Shown here: one piece after another, positions 20,403-30,854 of the stretch
How positions within the stretch are numbered: the stretch's first letter is position 1
Layout: every line of letters begins with the position of its first letter
Assembly: GCA_963575745.1 (NCBI GenBank)
Contig: CAUYUJ010018052.1
Location: 72,501-136,500, forward strand
DNA from: Prorocentrum cordatum
Lineage: Eukaryota; Sar; Dinophyceae; Prorocentrales; Prorocentraceae
Reading direction: 5' to 3'
DNA length: 64,000 nucleotides
Program-made: the position numbers and the translations under genes
Notes under the pieces: generated by a model
Database searches by the model: none
Told to the model about the DNA's origin: nothing
The model's input: the letters and a program-made list of their open reading frames with translations, nothing else

Positions 20403-20557
20403 GGGGCTCCTCGTCCTCCTCATCCTCCCCCTCCTCCTCCTCCACCTCCTCCTCCTCCTCCCCCTCCTCCTCCTCCACCTCCTCCTCCTCCTCCTCCTCC
20501 GAAAGCGTCCGAAAACCAGCGCCCTCCGACTCAGGCGCTGGTTTCCGGACGCTTTCG
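20403..20557. repeat. (TCC)n tract ending in a 24-bp hairpin
   Basis: TCC units (20403-20499) are followed by a near-perfect inverted repeat. Arm 20500-20523 (CGAAAGCGTCCG then AAAACCAGCGCC) pairs with 20534-20557 around a 10-nt loop, with one mismatch. 20558-21050 has no recognised gene. Confidence 0.8.
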
Positions 20558-21104
20558 CAACTGCCCAAAAGGCTTTCCAGCCTCGGGGCGCCATCACCTT
20601 GAAGAGAGGCGCAACTATGGGCGCAGTGGCGCGGGCCGGCGGCGCGCATCAAAGGGGGGGGCGTTGGCTGGCGGCGCTGGCTGGCTGCTCTGGACTTCGG
20701 CCGATTTCGCAAGTTCCCGGAGGCGTTGCAGCCTCGGGACGGTTTTCAGCGTCTGCGACTGGTCGAAAGCGTTTCAGGGGTGCCCGAATCGTCCAGAACA
20801 GCCGCCAGAGGCCCGAGTTATGACCGGAACGCCGCGCGCAGCCGAGATCGCCGCCGACATTGGAGGTTCGAGGTTCAAGGATCGAAATTCGAGAGGCTAG
20901 CCTATGCTCCGTTTGTAAGTCTCCAATAGGCGTCTCGTGGCCACGGCTGGATCCACTTCGACATCCGCCGACCCCAGAGGCGTGTGCGATATCCTTTCTA
21001 CATAGCCTACAAAAATGCAGACCATAATGCAATGCACCTCCCTCGCCGATTCAAACGCCCCCCCCCCGCCCCCACCGCGCCCCGACACCTCCACCCCGCG
21101 CTGT

Positions 21105-21660
21105 TTCTCGCCTCGAACCGACCGATACCCCCCACCTGGCCCACCACCGCGCCCTGGCATCCCCAGGCCTCTGGAACTCTGTTCTTTGGACACCGCACTC
21201 GATAATTTTTGGCCTGGAACCTACCGATACCCCCCACCTGCCCCCCACCTCGTCCCGACGCCCCCATCCCTAGGAGTCTCTGTTCTTGGGACCCCCCGCC
21301 CCACCATTTCTCGCCCAAAAACGACCTACGTCCCCCTCCATGCCCCCCCACCTCGCCACGACACCCCCATCCCTAGGAGTCTCTGTTCTTGGGACCCCCC
21401 ACCCCACCATTTCTCGCCCAAAAACGACCTACGCCCCCCCCCATGCCCCCCACCTCGCCCCGACACCCCCTTTCCTAGGAGTCTCTGTTCTTGGAGCCCC
21501 CCATCCCCCCATTTCCGCCCAAAAGCAACATACGCCCCCCTCCATGCCCCCCACCTTCGCCCCGACAACCCCCTTCCCTAGTAGTCTCTGTTCTTGGACC
21601 CCCCACCCCACCATTTTTCTCGGCCCAAAACGAACCTACGCCCCCCTCCAATGCCCCCCA
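21105..21660. repeat. Tandem repeat, ~104-bp unit, about five copies, cut by the gap
   Basis: The landmark GTCTCTGTTCTTGG recurs at about 21273, 21377, 21478 and 21583, with a diverged copy near 21174. Units contain ACCATTTCTCGCCCAAAA and CCATGCCCCCCACC. Copies become more alike toward the gap, so the array probably continues into it. Confidence 0.9.
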
Positions 21661-21760
21661 NNNNNNNNNNNNNNNNNNNNNNNNNNNNNNNNNNNNNNNN
21701 NNNNNNNNNNNNNNNNNNNNNNNNNNNNNNNNNNNNNNNNNNNNNNNNNNNNNNNNNNNN
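21661..21760. other. Assembly gap (100 N)
   Basis: Exactly 100 N, usually a placeholder for unknown size. It separates the 104-bp array from the 3' part of the LINE, so the LINE tail is not visible. Confidence 0.99.
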
Positions 21761-23253
21761 ACTGCCGTCGATCCAGGTGCCCACCGCGGAGCACCACATG
21801 GCTACCCTGTCAACCAGCCCTCGACTACGCGCGAGCAGCTGGCGGTCACGGTCAGGCAGTCGTCCCGCCGCGGCTGCTGCCTTTGCTGCGCGGTCTGCCA
21901 GGCGATTGCCGTACCAGTCCCGATGCGACACCTCCCCATCCTCGACCTGCTTCCTCGTGCAGTGGCTGGGCAACCACCGCAAGTGCACCTCTCCTCCGAG
22001 ACCTCCGCGTTCGTCCATCAGAGCCCACGCCTGCCTCCGCAGGTGAGCCCAGGAGTACCCGCTGGCCGTCGTGCGCTCCCGCCCCACCAGGTAGAAGCCG
22101 TCAAACACGTACTTCGAGTCCACGACGAGCACCGTGCCACTGTTGCCGCACCTCAGCGCCATGACCACCGCCGTGAGCTCGCTACCGTTGATGTCGACGT
22201 ACGGCCCGCCCACTTGGCCAGCGATCGACGCCTTGTAGCTGTCCCCGTCCTCTAGCAATGCGACGACGCTCCAGCCCGCCGAGGTGAACTCTCCGTAGTC
22301 CGCCTCAATGACCGAGCCGTCCAGGAACAGCTCACCGGCTGGGAGAACACCTCCATCGTGGCGGCCCTTCCAGCAGACCAACTCGCTGGCCTGAGGCTTG
22401 CGAATCCCTTTGGGCACCGGCCACAGGCACCTCTCCAGCAGCAGCTGAATGCCAGGCTCCTGCCACCTTCTCCTGAGGTCAGCGAGGTCGGGGGGCATGA
22501 CCAGCACCTCCTGCCAGCTGGCACAGTCACAGTGCCTGTGCAGCAGGGTGCCCTCCAACCCGCACCTCAGGCAAGCGGCGCTGCTGGCCAGCCCCTTCTC
22601 CGCCTTCCTCGCCTGCGTCCACTGCCCGTTGACGATGAGGGACCGCAAGTGCGCCTTCTCGTGCTGCGTGAGCTTGACCTTGCCCGTGCCAGCTCCTTCA
22701 CCTTGCCGATCTCCTGGGCAACGCACCCTGCCCGTGGTGGTCGGCCTCGCCGGCGGCTCCAGCTCTCCTCCTCCCGCAAGGTGGCTACACACTGGGTCCT
22801 TACTGACCTGCCTCCACTGCCACCTCTGTACACCACGCATGACCAGCTTGAGGACGACCCACGGCGCGTAGTCGAAGGGCGCGATGGCGGTGCCGTCGTC
22901 CATGACCCAGCAGTTGGCCTCCACGACCTCCCAGCCGATCCTCCTCAGCGACATCACCGTCGCCGCACATGGCCCCTGGACATGAGCCCAGGCAGTGGCT
23001 CGCTTGTCCTGCAGACAGTGGACAATCATGTGGAACGGCACCCATTTCTCCCACATCGCCCGCAACAACATCCTCACTGGCATGCATGTCGCGTCGAAGA
23101 TCGGGTCGAGCCCATGCTGGAGGAGAAGCTCCAGCGACCTGCTCTTGCTCGCCGTGGCGTTGGACACCGCCACGAACGTGAAGGACCTGGCGCGGTCCAG
23201 CTCACCCATGGCGCACCCTGTGATGGCCATACCGTAGCCGATGCTCGGTGCAA
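21761..23253 (-). pseudogene. LINE ORF2, C-terminal part: zinc-knuckle and RNase H
   Basis: The frame includes a cysteine cluster CLRCGLEGTLLHRHCDC followed by RNase H. Candidate catalytic residues lie in FLDGSVIEADYG (Asp), INGSELTAVVMAL (Glu), VLVVDSKYVFDGF (Asp) and the C-terminal RWLPSHC plus NRLADRAAK. It is one base out of frame with the RT part. A CCC run at about 23254-23256 is the likely site of a one-base loss, since adding a base there restores continuity. The 3' end is lost in the gap. Confidence 0.75.
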
Positions 23254-25048
23254 CCCTGTCTTCACAACCCTCCTCGTTGCGACCCTCTTAGCCTTCGCAA
23301 GCTTGAGCACCTTGAACTTCCTTAACCTCTGCCCCGCCTGCTGGAGGCGGCCCGCGCGCACGGCCCGCCCCGGCCTCTTGCCCCCGCTGAAGTCGACCCC
23401 GAGGTTGCGCTCCTGCCCAACTGCCAGCACCCCCAGCGGCTTGCGCAGCCTCCTCTCCAGCTCCTGCCTGGCCTCGGGCACGTTAGCTAAGGCCCTGGAC
23501 TTCTTGACCGCGACCGCAAAGTCGACCTCCCCGAGTAGGGCTTTGAGGTGCCTGGCCGCCGTCGTGATCTCCCCCACGGCGCGCTGCAGGCCGCCGACCC
23601 TCCTGATGATGATGTCGTCCACGACCACCGAGAGGGACACCGACGGCGCCAGCGCCTGCAACCTGTCCAGCGGCTCCAGCAGCAACATCTTAAGCATGAG
23701 CGTCGCCAGCCCATCACCTGGCAGTGCCGCCTGATCCGTGTAGATGGGGTTGCTGACCGCCTCGTCGCGCGCAAGCCATCTGGCAGACCTGTACAGGCTG
23801 ATCTGCAGCTTGAGTTGCCACAGCGGAAACCCTGTCCTCTTGGCAGCACGTATGAGGTGTCCATGCTGCACCGGCTCGTGCGCTTTGAGCAGGCCCAGGA
23901 GCACCAACGCGGCCACCCAGCTGGAGGCGTCGCCCGCCTCACGTCCTTTGGCTGAGGCCCACTCGCACTCCACCGCCTGCTGCCAGACCGCCCTCTCGCA
24001 TCCTTTGCCTCTGGACGCCCAGAAGAAGGGCCTGTCATTCCTGCGCTCCCAGTCCACCGCTGCTGGCCTCCGCAGCCTCGCCTGCATCCTCGCGAGGACG
24101 TGGACGATGGCCACTGGCCTCACACCTCCGAGCCTCTTGGCCAGGAAGACGATCTTGTTGTGGAGTTGCGGCCACTCCGCCGCCTGCTCGACGGCCATCA
24201 CGACATCGATGAGCGTCTCTAGGCCCTCGTCGCTGAGCTCCAGCATCTGCCGCGGCTTGACCGCCTCGAAGCCCGCTGCTGTGCCCTGCCCGAACGTCCT
24301 CAGCACCGCCCTCATCTCATCAACCGTCGGCCTGGCAGGCCCCGGGCCCAGGTCACAAGGCCACACTAGGTCCTCGTGATCACACTGCACCCCCCACAGC
24401 TTGCCCCACTCCTGCTCGAGGGCATCCAGCTCTTGGCACAGGGTGCTTGGCCCAGCCGACGCACTGCAATCGCTGCCCTGCCAGCCCACGCCCACCCGAG
24501 TGACCGCGTGCAGCCCGCCTGCTCCTCCTTTCAGCTGCTTGTCGACCCACTCGTCAAACCTCCTGCCGCGCTCGTCGATGTCCCGCTTAGCCAGCTGGTG
24601 AGCGCGCAGCTTGGCTAGCCTGGCCAAGGGCGCCAGGGCTGCGGGATCCCGTCGCGCAAGCCCCGCATGCCGCAGCACGCGCAGCCACCTGCCCGCCTCC
24701 GTGCTGGTGTGCCTGCGTTCCTGCACGCTGCCGTGGCAGCCCTGCTCCTGTGCCTCGGCCTGCTCCTACCACTGCTTGACACTCTGCGGCACCAGCTCTG
24801 ACAACTTGGGCAGGAAGCCGTGCGCGTCAATCCTGCCTCGAGGCACCTGGGCGCTCGCAGCTGCCCCAAGCGTGCTGGCCACCCTCGCCATCCACGCCGC
24901 CTCGGGCGTGTGCCTTAGGGCCCATCGGCTCCTGAATCCCACTGCGCCGTACCTTCTTGGTGGAGAACCCCTGCGCTCTGCCAACGTACCTTGCCCTCTG
25001 ATCCTCTAGCTGGTACACGTCCAGCCATTCTTCCTCGGCGTACTCCAT
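23254..25048 (-). pseudogene. LINE ORF2, reverse transcriptase part
   Basis: The main open part is 24726-23074. It shows LPGDGLATLMLKMLL (the conserved Pro/Gly motif before the catalytic site) and SVVVDDIIIRR (VDD in place of the usual YADD, near 23610). The expected motif A aspartate is not visible in ALVLLGLLKAHEPVQH. Upstream, EYAEEEWLDVYQLEDQRARY (25048 onward) is in another frame, so at least one more frameshift lies near 24950. Function if intact: target-primed reverse transcription. Confidence 0.7.
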
Positions 25049-25099
25049 GAAGGTGGCGAAGGCAGCGGTTAGGGCACTCTTGACGCCATCACCCTCGCC

Positions 25100-26127
25100 C
25101 TTGCCAGCGCCCGCTACTCCTGCCCGCTCTCCCTCCTCCTCGCCTTCTGGCTTCGACGGGAGGGGGGCGGTCCCCTCTCCCCAGAGGCTGGGGGGGGCCT
25201 CACGTACGCTCCTTCAGCCACCTCAACCTGAAAGGGACTACCCGCGATTCCATACGGTGCCTGGCTCGGATGCGCACTGCCAGTCCCGGCATAGGGAGGT
25301 GCGCCAAGGCTGCCGCCTTGCTCCTCCAGCGCCGTCACCTCCGCGTCCACCCCCAGCTCACGCTGCATCCCGCAACGCTGAAGACGGTCGTTCCACGCCG
25401 CCCCGTGCTGCATGCAGCACCTGCCGAGGCTGCCCGCCGAGATCTCGACGCCCAGCGCGGGCGGAGGTGGCAACGTGCTGCGGAGGTTGCCCCACCTCGC
25501 GGCCGCTCTCTCCTCTGCGCTGACGCCCCTGGGGTCGTTCTGTGGTGTCTCGAGGATGCCGACGGCAGCGCCTCGGGGCCACCACCTTCCCTCAACCCAC
25601 TGCGGTTGGTCATCCGCCTGTGGTTTTTCGAGGATGCCATCGGCAGCGCCTCGGGGCCACCACCTTCCCTCAACCCACTGCGGTTGGTCATCCGCCTGTG
25701 GTTTTTCGAGGATGCCATCGGCAGCGCCTCGGGGCCACCACCTTCCCTCGCCATCTGGCCTCCAGCCTGCCGCGGCGCCGCCCTCCTGCGGCCGACCTCC
25801 TTGGGCCTCAGCGGCGCCCAGCGCGGTCGTCTCCTCAGCGTGGTCAGCGCGCGCCGCAGCCTCATGTGTTTTTTTTTTGTTGCCGAGGATGCCAGCGGCG
25901 ACGCCTCGGGGCCACCGCCTTCCCTCCGCGCACGACCACGCGCTGTCCTCTTCCGTCTCGCGTGGTTTTTCGAGGATGCCTCCAGCAGCGCCTCGGGGCC
26001 ACCACCTTCCCTCCACGCCTGGCCTCCTGTCGGCCTCCTCGCCACCTTCTCGCGGCCCTTCCTGCTGGCCCTCTGTGGCGCTCAGCGTGGGTGCCTCCTC
26101 TGCTGCGCGCCCCGCGCGCGCCTCCCC

Positions 26128-26167
<40 letters not shown>

Positions 26168-26170
26168 TCT

Positions 26171-26203
<33 letters not shown>

Positions 26204-26224
26204 TTTTTTTTTCTCTCTCTCTTA

Positions 26225-26264
<40 letters not shown>

Positions 26265-26560
26265 GTTCTCTCTTGTTTGTTTGTTTTTACGGGTTTTCCT
26301 CACCCCCACCCCCCCCCCCAGGATGCCTCGACAGCGCCTCGGGGCCACCACCTTCCTTCGGGGCACCGCGGCCCGCTGCCCCCCCCCCCCCCCCCAACGT
26401 GGTTTTTCGAGGATGCTCAGAGCAGCGCCTCGGGGCCACCACCTTCCCTTCTCTCTGGGCCTCTCACCAGCTGCCGCCTCGCCCTCCTTCGGGCTCTCGC
26501 CCTCTGCGGCTGCTAGCGCTGGCTCCAGCAGCTCCCTCGCTCTCCTCCTCGCCCGCAGCC
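25100..26560 (-). repeat. Repeated linker inside LINE ORF2 plus (CT)n
   Basis: Seven copies of a ~50-80 bp unit (AGCGCCTCGGGGCCACCACC with GGTTTTTCGAGGATGCC) lie at about 25550, 25628, 25705, 25885, 25970, 26325 and 26405. On the minus strand they encode the recurrent peptide GRWWPRGAADGILEKP. A CT dinucleotide tract fills 26130-26276. The unit sits between endonuclease and RT, where LINEs normally have a linker. Confidence 0.75.
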
Positions 26561-26604
26561 AGCTGCTGCGGTGGTCCTTCGCGCAGCAGCCGTGCGGCCT
26601 GACC

Positions 26605-27340
26605 TCAGGAAAGGCCCGCGGCCCCTGCACCGCCCTCATGGCACCCCACGCACTGCCTGGCGACCTCCACGACAACAGGCGCATGCGGGTACACTGGCGA
26701 ACCAACGACCACCTGAGCACCCCTCGCGAGCAAGCCCCGCGACACCAGGAAGTAATCGATGACCCTTCCCGACGCCATGCAGGTGGACACAGCAGGCCTG
26801 GCCGCGGACCCGTCGAACATGGCCAGCGCCCCGCCCGCCTGGAGCTCCTCCTCGCTGAGGTTCCAATCCCCTCCGATGACGTACTCTCTGCGGCTCTGTC
26901 GCAGCCTCCCCGCCAGCTTCCTGAGGCTCGGCATGTTGCCGATATTGAGGCCCGCCCCAGCCTCAAGGTACACGTTGGCAAGCAGGAAGCCCCCGTCGCA
27001 CACGCCCGACACCCAGTGCACGTGCACCCTGCCCTCAACGACCACCGCGCCCTGGAGATCCTGGACCCCCGCCATTCCATGGCACCTCCTCACCATGGTG
27101 ATGAGCCCTCCTGTGCCGAGCCCGCCTGACTCAGATCTCACAGCTGGCGAGCTCCTCGCCCGCCATCCTTGACTGCGGAGCTGAGCCTCCGCATCCACGC
27201 ACCTGCCCTCCTGCAACCTGGTCTCTTGCACCAGGATGGCGTCGCAGTGCTGCACGTCCTTCACCATCAAGAATTTGCCCAGGCTGCTGAACGCATTGAC
27301 ATTGATGGTGCAGATGCGCCAGACGCCCAGCCCCTTGCTA
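26605..27340 (-). pseudogene. LINE ORF2, APE-type endonuclease part
   Basis: Endonuclease motifs appear in order: ICTINVNAFSS (start), AILVQETRLQ (metal-binding Glu), FLLANVYLEAG, VIGGDWNLSEEEL (catalytic D-x-N) and VIDYFLVSR with the terminal YPHAPVVVEV (S/P-x-H region, His). This frame is open without a stop from the ATG next to the spliced leader (28578), overlapping ORF1 throughout. No ATG lies just before the endonuclease, so frameshift or fused translation is possible. It stops at 26605, short of the RT. Confidence 0.75.
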
Positions 27341-28474
27341 GGATCCTGTGCCCAACTCGTCGTCGCCCGTGCGCATCTTCTTGGCCTCGTTGATGAGGGT
27401 CTCCGCCGCCTTCCTTTTCTCGGGGTCCTCGAACTGCTCCTCCAGATCCTGCCACACCTGCTGCGCCTCAGGGGAAGCCCGTGGGCGCTGAGACATGGCG
27501 CCAGCAGGCTGCCTTGCCGCTGCCCCAGCCTCAGCGGCAGCACCATCCCCAGCCGCCCCAGGCAGCGGCAACGCTGCGCCAGGCACCCCAGGCCCACCCC
27601 CTGCGATCTTGCTCTTCCACTCGAACAGCCGACCGACCGCCTCTGACAGCTTGACGAACTCGTCGCAGAGCACTGGGCTCGCCGCGACGCCGCTGGACTT
27701 GGCCCAGCCCTCGAGCGCCGCCTTGGCCACGTGCAGCGACACAGGGGCCGCGGCCGCAGCAGCAGCCCCTTCAGCAGCTCCTTCAGCCTCCGCCAACCTG
27801 GCACCTTGGGTGGCCAGCGCTTCGCGCGCCCTGGCGGCTGCCTCAGCCTGCTCCCGCCGCAGCTGCACCAGCTTCTCGGCGAGGACCACCGACTCGTTGA
27901 TGGCCGCCCGCGCCTTCGCCTTGGACTGCTCCAGCATGTGCTCCGCCCGCTTGACCTTCTGCGCCTTCTCATCAGCCTGGAGCTGGGCCGCCTTGACGGC
28001 CTTGTCCTTGGACAGGTCGTCGCCCAACCCCTCCTGCACCAAGCGCCTGGCCTGCTGCAGCTCGTTCCTGACCTTCGCACCGAGGAACTTGGCCGCGATG
28101 GCGAACTGCCCGTCCGACATGCTGAAAAGGTCGCGCCGCTCGTCGTCGCTGAGCACCACACCCGCAGCACGCTGACCACCATCTCCGCCTCCGCCGTCGT
28201 CGCCCCGCCACCATGGCGCACGGGTCGGCGGCGCGCCTGTTGCGGCACGCCCACCACGCCCACCGCAACCAGCGCCAGGACCACCGCCACGACCCGCAGC
28301 AGCTTGCTGAAAGAAGCTGCCCAGCACCCTCTGCGACGGCTTGCCACTCTGGCACCCGTGGCGACAGCACCAGCGCTCGGCGAAGTTGTAGTAGTCGCAG
28401 CTCTGGCAGACCCATCCCACGGGCCTGTCCTGGCGACCTCCTCCACGCCCCTGTCCCGCACCGCCGCGCCCCAT
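27338..28474 (-). CDS. LINE ORF1: RanBP2/NZF zinc-finger and coiled-coil protein
   Basis: The intact frame has 378 residues. An N-terminal Gly/Arg-rich stretch leads to a zinc finger, W21-x-C23-x2-C26-x3-N30 with C36/C37 and C41 (WVCQSCDYYNFAERWCCRHG). Residues about 165-245 are Lys/Glu/Ala-rich and helical, probably coiled coil, which in LINE ORF1 proteins usually mediates multimerisation. It probably binds the element RNA (inference from position). The start is 104 nt downstream of the spliced leader; an earlier ATG in another frame at 28578 touches the leader directly. Confidence 0.7.
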   Translation of the reverse strand: MGRGGAGQGRGGGRQDRPVGWVCQSCDYYNFAERWCCRHGCQSGKPSQRVLGSFFQQAAAGRGGGPGAGCGGRGGRAATGAPPTRAPWWRGDDGGGGDGGQRAAGVVLSDDERRDLFSMSDGQFAIAAKFLGAKVRNELQQARRLVQEGLGDDLSKDKAVKAAQLQADEKAQKVKRAEHMLEQSKAKARAAINESVVLAEKLVQLRREQAEAAARAREALATQGARLAEAEGAAEGAAAAAAAPVSLHVAKAALEGWAKSSGVAASPVLCDEFVKLSEAVGRLFEWKSKIAGGGPGVPGAALPLPGAAGDGAAAEAGAAARQPAGAMSQRPRASPEAQQVWQDLEEQFEDPEKRKAAETLINEAKKMRTGDDELGTGS

Positions 28475-28578
28475 CGCGCGCGCGAGACTGGAGGAGTGGC
28501 GCCCGACTGCCAGAGCACAAGGGCTCTTGCCTGCCGCGGACTAGCGGTATCCGTGCGATCCCCGCGGGAAACTCGCAT

Positions 28579-28600
28579 CTTGAGCCAAAATGGCTACGGA
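28579..28600 (-). other. Dinoflagellate spliced-leader sequence (DinoSL)
   Basis: The plus strand reads CTTGAGCCAAAATGGCTACG plus GA. The minus strand is therefore T, then CCGTAGCCATTTTGGC, then TCAAG: the full 22-nt dinoflagellate spliced leader with no mismatch. It lies immediately before the LINE sequence and an ATG, and after it (plus side) begins an unrelated GGA tract. There is no splice-donor GT directly after the leader as an SL RNA gene would have, so this is a leader acquired through an RNA, not an SL gene. Confidence 0.92.
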
Positions 28601-28612
28601 GAAGGAAGAAAA

Positions 28613-28865
28613 AGAGGAGGAGGAGGAGGAGCACGAGGAGGAGAAGCAGGAGGAGGAGGAGGAGGAGGTGGCGGAGGAGGAGGAGGAGGCGGAGGAAAGG
28701 GAGGAGGAGGAGGAGGAGGAGGAAGAGGAGGAGGAGGAGGAGGAGGAGGAGGCCAGACGCTGCAATTTATGTGGAGTGAAGTCCGCTGTCTACAGAGGAG
28801 ATGGAGGCCGAGGAGGAGGAGGAGGAGGAGGAGGAGAAGGAGGAAGAGGTGGAGGAGCAGAGGAG
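28613..28865. repeat. (GGA)n tracts flanking the LINE 5' end
   Basis: GGA units fill 28613-28752 and about 28808-28865, separated by a short unique piece. Confidence 0.9.
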
Positions 28866-29052
28866 CTCCTGAGCATGGCCGCGCTGAACCCATCGTCGGT
28901 GCCGGCGTCGTGTAGCGCCGAGGCGAGCGTGATCCAGGGGCTCGGGTCCTCCTGCGCGGGGCTGCGTGAGGGGAAGGGGGTTCGCGGTTTGCGCGCGTTC
29001 GTGACAGTTTAGTGGGACTGAGGCCAGCGTTCCAAAACGACATCGACGATGC

Positions 29053-29106
29053 CGTCGTTGTCGTCGTCGTCGTCGCCGCCGCCGCCGTCGCCGCCGCCGC
29101 CGCCGT

Positions 29107-29140
<34 letters not shown>

Positions 29141-29435
29141 GTCGTCTTGAAGTGTTTGGGCGCTTCTGGACGCCCTCGTCGCCACAGCTGGGGGCAGTCT
29201 GAAGTTCTTGGGCGTTCCTGTGCGCTTCCCTGGACGTGAGACACCACGCCGCGGCAGGGGCACGACCGGGCCATGGGCCACGGGCCACCTCGACCACGGC
29301 GAGGTACGCACTGCCGAGAGCACACACAGAGGAGGAGGAGGAGGAGGAGGAGGAAGAGGAGGAGGAGGAGGAGGAGGAAGAAGAAGAGGATGAGAGGAAG
29401 AGGAGGAGGAAGAGGAGAAAGAGGAGGAGGATGAG
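29053..29435. repeat. (GTC/GCC)n at 29053-29149 and (GGA)n at 29328-29432
   Basis: Two trinucleotide tracts. The unique parts 28866-29052, 29150-29327 and 29436-30030 contain no recognisable gene. Confidence 0.9.
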
Positions 29436-30031
29436 GACCATGGGCGGGACCGGGACCGGTCTTGATCGGACTCTGGTTGGGGGGCAGGGCGAGCTCGCGA
29501 GGGACAGCAGGCCCCGGCCCAGGCATTGCAAATTGCACACCGACGCGCGGCCTGATCTGCAGATGCTGTCGCTGTCGCCAGGTTCGTTGGCCCAGCCAAG
29601 GTCTCTTCTTTTGCTCCTGGGCCCCCCTTGGCCCTCGGCGAGGCAATACTACCGAAGGGGAAGGATCAAGGAGGAGGGGAGGAGGGAGGGGGAGACTGAG
29701 GAAGGAGATGAAGTGTGGAGGGGGGGGAGCGATCGATTGCAGCCCGCGGAGTCGGAGGAAAGCCAGACGCCAGACGTCAGTCAAATTCATGCTCCGTGCC
29801 ACGAAACTGGCATGTCAACCTTCACGCGGATCTGCGGCTGCTGGGCAAGATGTTCTAAAGAAGACTCGACGGAGCGGCTCGTTCGTCATTTTCTATGACC
29901 GGTGGGTCGTCTAGCATGGGTAGCACAGCTCCCAAATGGCCACGCATGCATTGAAATGCCTTTGCAGTGCAAAGGGGGGCAATGACTCCACAAGATCAGC
30001 TTCCAAACCCGCTCTCTTATGCCCGACCCGC

Positions 30032-30627
30032 TCAGAAACCTAGCCCATACTTGCCCGTGATTACAAATTGTCGCGATGTCTTGCAATAGGTGAAGGTGAG
30101 GCCGCCGGACACACTCAAACTCCCAGAAGTGTAGCCCCAACCGGTGCTCTTCCCGAGTTGCACATCGGCGGTGAATTTGAGCTGTGCCGCGCTATCTGTC
30201 AGCAGCTTTTTGCCCTTGGCGCTCAGCATGATGTGATTATTGGTTTGTATTCGTTTATCCACAGGCGTGGTGCCTCTTCGGGAACCATCGGGACCTCAAG
30301 CTTCAACTGCTTCTGACAGCGTCCTAATTTAAGGTTCTTCGAAAATGCCATCTGAGCCTGGAGCTGCTTCTCGATCGAAGGCCGCAAAGTAGCAACCCGA
30401 GCGCGAGTCTCCCCTGCATGTGCTTTGGAAACCATCGCCATCCGGGTCACCACATTTGCGGGAGTGGCGGTGACCCTCTCGCCCTTGAGTATCTCGAGCA
30501 CCTTGACAGCGGATGGTGCCGCCGCGAGACTGGCCGCTTCGAGGCTGCTGGCCGACTGCGCCATTTTGACCTTCTTCTCGTCCTCTTCGCGCTGGCGCTT
30601 AGCTTCCTCTAAAAACGGCATAGGCAT
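30032..30627 (-). pseudogene. Unidentified protein split by a frameshift
   Basis: The first frame (30627-30223) begins MPMPFLEEAKRQREEDEKK and is Lys/Glu/Ala-rich and helical. The last ~80 codons continue in the next frame to 30032, with LSAKGKKLLTDSAAQLKFTA and SGSLSVSGGLTFTYC. Continuity would be restored by one extra base near 30285. The first codons overlap the outer end of F1 element 30616-30791, so the original start may lie further upstream; a Lys-rich coding-like segment KRKREEESNNKKG occurs at about 30790-30840 on the far side of the element. No family was recognised. Confidence 0.4.
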
Positions 30628-30791
30628 AAACTTTTGAACCTCCGTGCGGATTTCTTGGATCCGCGTTGGACCCCCGTCCCTGGCGCGCGGAGCGCATCAC
30701 GGGCAGCGCCAGAGGCGCCGCCAGGGGGGCCAGCACAGATCCGAGAAATCCTCGCGGAGCTCCAAAAGCTCAGGTCTATGCCCTTCTTATT
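30616..30791. repeat. F1 foldback element, copy a
   Basis: Left arm GCGGATTTCTTGGATCCGCG pairs with right arm CAGATCCGAGAAATCCTCGC. The interior is TCCCTGGCGCGCGGAGC. Outer GGCATAGGCATAAAC and CTATGCCC ends are present. Confidence 0.85.
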
Positions 30792-30854
30792 ATTCGACTC
30801 CTCCTCACGCTTGCGCTTAACGCTCGCGCGCTGCTTGCACCCTGTCGACGCCCG

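Larger units (their letters stand above)
21761..28600 (-). mobile_element. LINE retrotransposon, broken, with spliced leader at its 5' end
   Basis: On the minus strand the order is spliced leader (28600-28579), ORF1 (28474-27338), APE-type endonuclease (27315-26608), a repetitive linker, reverse transcriptase (about 25050-23254), then a zinc-knuckle and RNase H (23253-21770) running into the gap. The frame changes at least three times after the endonuclease, and the RT motif A aspartate is not recognisable, so this copy is probably dead. The layout matches LINE elements with an RNase H domain; other dinoflagellate LINEs also have RanBP2-type ORF1 proteins (from general knowledge). Confidence 0.85.

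Noticed and set aside
28579-28600. A spliced-leader RNA gene
   Set aside because: No donor GT follows the leader and there is no downstream SL RNA-like sequence; LINE sequence starts immediately.
30200-30840. F1 copy a as a proven intron of the 30-kb gene
   Set aside because: Coding-like segments flank it, but the GC donor gives a phase that does not match the downstream frame without another shift, so it was not claimed as a second clean introner.
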